This document shows, one piece after another, positions 63,758-64,000 of a stretch of 64,000 bases of DNA; position 1 is the stretch's first letter; each line of letters begins with the position of its first letter. The translations under genes and the position numbers were made by a program. The DNA lies in NCBI GenBank assembly GCA_016706595.1, contig JADJJH010000007.1, forward strand, positions 248,001-312,000. Reading direction: 5' to 3'. The notes beneath the pieces were generated by a model. It had not been told where the DNA came from. It saw only the letters and a list, made by a program, of their open reading frames with translations, and made no database searches. Source of the stretch: Bacteroidota bacterium (GTDB lineage Bacteria; Bacteroidota; Bacteroidia; Chitinophagales; Chitinophagaceae).

Positions 63758-64000
63758 ATGGAAACACTTACTATTTTACATAGCGTTTTGAGGTGGTTAC
63801 TATTAATTGTTTTAATAGTAGCTGTGTATAAGGCTTTTACCGGTATGCAAAACAAATCGGCGTTCACAGATAGCGACAATAAATCCGGACTATTACTTAC
63901 CATATTAACAGATTCTCAATTAATTATTGGGTTGGTTTTATATTTCATGGGGCCTTGGGGGTTAAAAAATATACAAAACCAAGGGATGGCTGTTGTGATG
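63758..64000 (+). CDS. Membrane protein, partial (5' end)
   Basis: Eighty-one codons run to the window edge without a stop. The N-terminus METLTILHSVLRWLLLIV forms the first membrane helix and LIIGLVLYFMGPWG the second; the loop between contains a DNKSGLL segment. This pattern, with His and Arg in the first helix, is that of a small conserved Bacteroidota membrane protein of unknown function. A cytochrome b-like role is possible but not supported by a heme motif. Confidence 0.6.
   Translation, partial: METLTILHSVLRWLLLIVLIVAVYKAFTGMQNKSAFTDSDNKSGLLLTILTDSQLIIGLVLYFMGPWGLKNIQNQGMAVVM

Overview
The window is chromosomal DNA of a low-GC member of the Bacteroidota. The phylum call rests on type IX secretion (T9SS) hallmarks: a PorZ-like protein, a type A C-terminal sorting domain and a type B gliding-motility-type C-terminal domain. 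It is supported by TAnnTTTG -7 promoter boxes and the general lack of Shine-Dalgarno sequences, by a futalosine-pathway menaquinone gene (mqnA), and by giant multidomain surface proteins with CARDB, PKD, LamG and SprB-like modules. Heme A synthase and a di-heme peroxidase indicate aerobic respiration. The order cannot be fixed from this sequence; no rRNA, tRNA, CRISPR array, prophage or transposase gene was seen.

Layout. 0-5 kb: fumC, cysS and a multipass membrane protein, with two kinds of short repeat between them. 5-12 kb: a 3' remnant of a secreted-protein gene, a terminator, and a 2224-residue secreted mosaic protein. 12-25 kb: uvrB, a YitT-type membrane protein, recO, porZ, an RND/MMPL transporter, divergent tsaE and copA, and recA. 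25-30 kb: a glycosylasparaginase-like enzyme, cutC, a DUF4920 lipoprotein with a heme-binding lipoprotein, and a decayed beta-mannosidase. 30-36.5 kb: ddl, PASTA protein, T9SS cargo and rhodanese, then a cyclophilin and ribF. 36.6-42.3 kb: exonuclease-holA-small exported protein operon, coiled-coil protein plus rpiB, rnhB, ctaA. 42.5-54.7 kb: a PKD/type B T9SS protein, lysA, crcB, outer-membrane protein plus di-heme peroxidase, ppa, an SDR and alpha/beta hydrolase pair, purB, mqnA and a CDF transporter. 54.7-57.5 kb: accessory island with an interrupted pseudogene and a seven-bladed propeller protein. 57.5-64 kb: FAH-family enzyme, flavin reductase and ligA in one direction, a TPR protein, and the start of a membrane protein.

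Most genes are ordinary housekeeping genes. The unusual content is of four kinds. (1) Two secreted proteins and one gene remnant share a C-terminal module of about 185 residues ending in paired dockerin-like calcium motifs; it differs from the type A and type B T9SS domains also present and is a candidate third sorting or anchoring domain. (2) At least three families of structured intergenic repeats occur here, several with substitutions that preserve base pairing between copies. (3) Tandem and REP-like repeats run into gene 3' ends and supply stop codons or terminal residues. (4) Five genes carry a TAnnTTTG box exactly four bases before the ATG, which predicts leaderless mRNAs.
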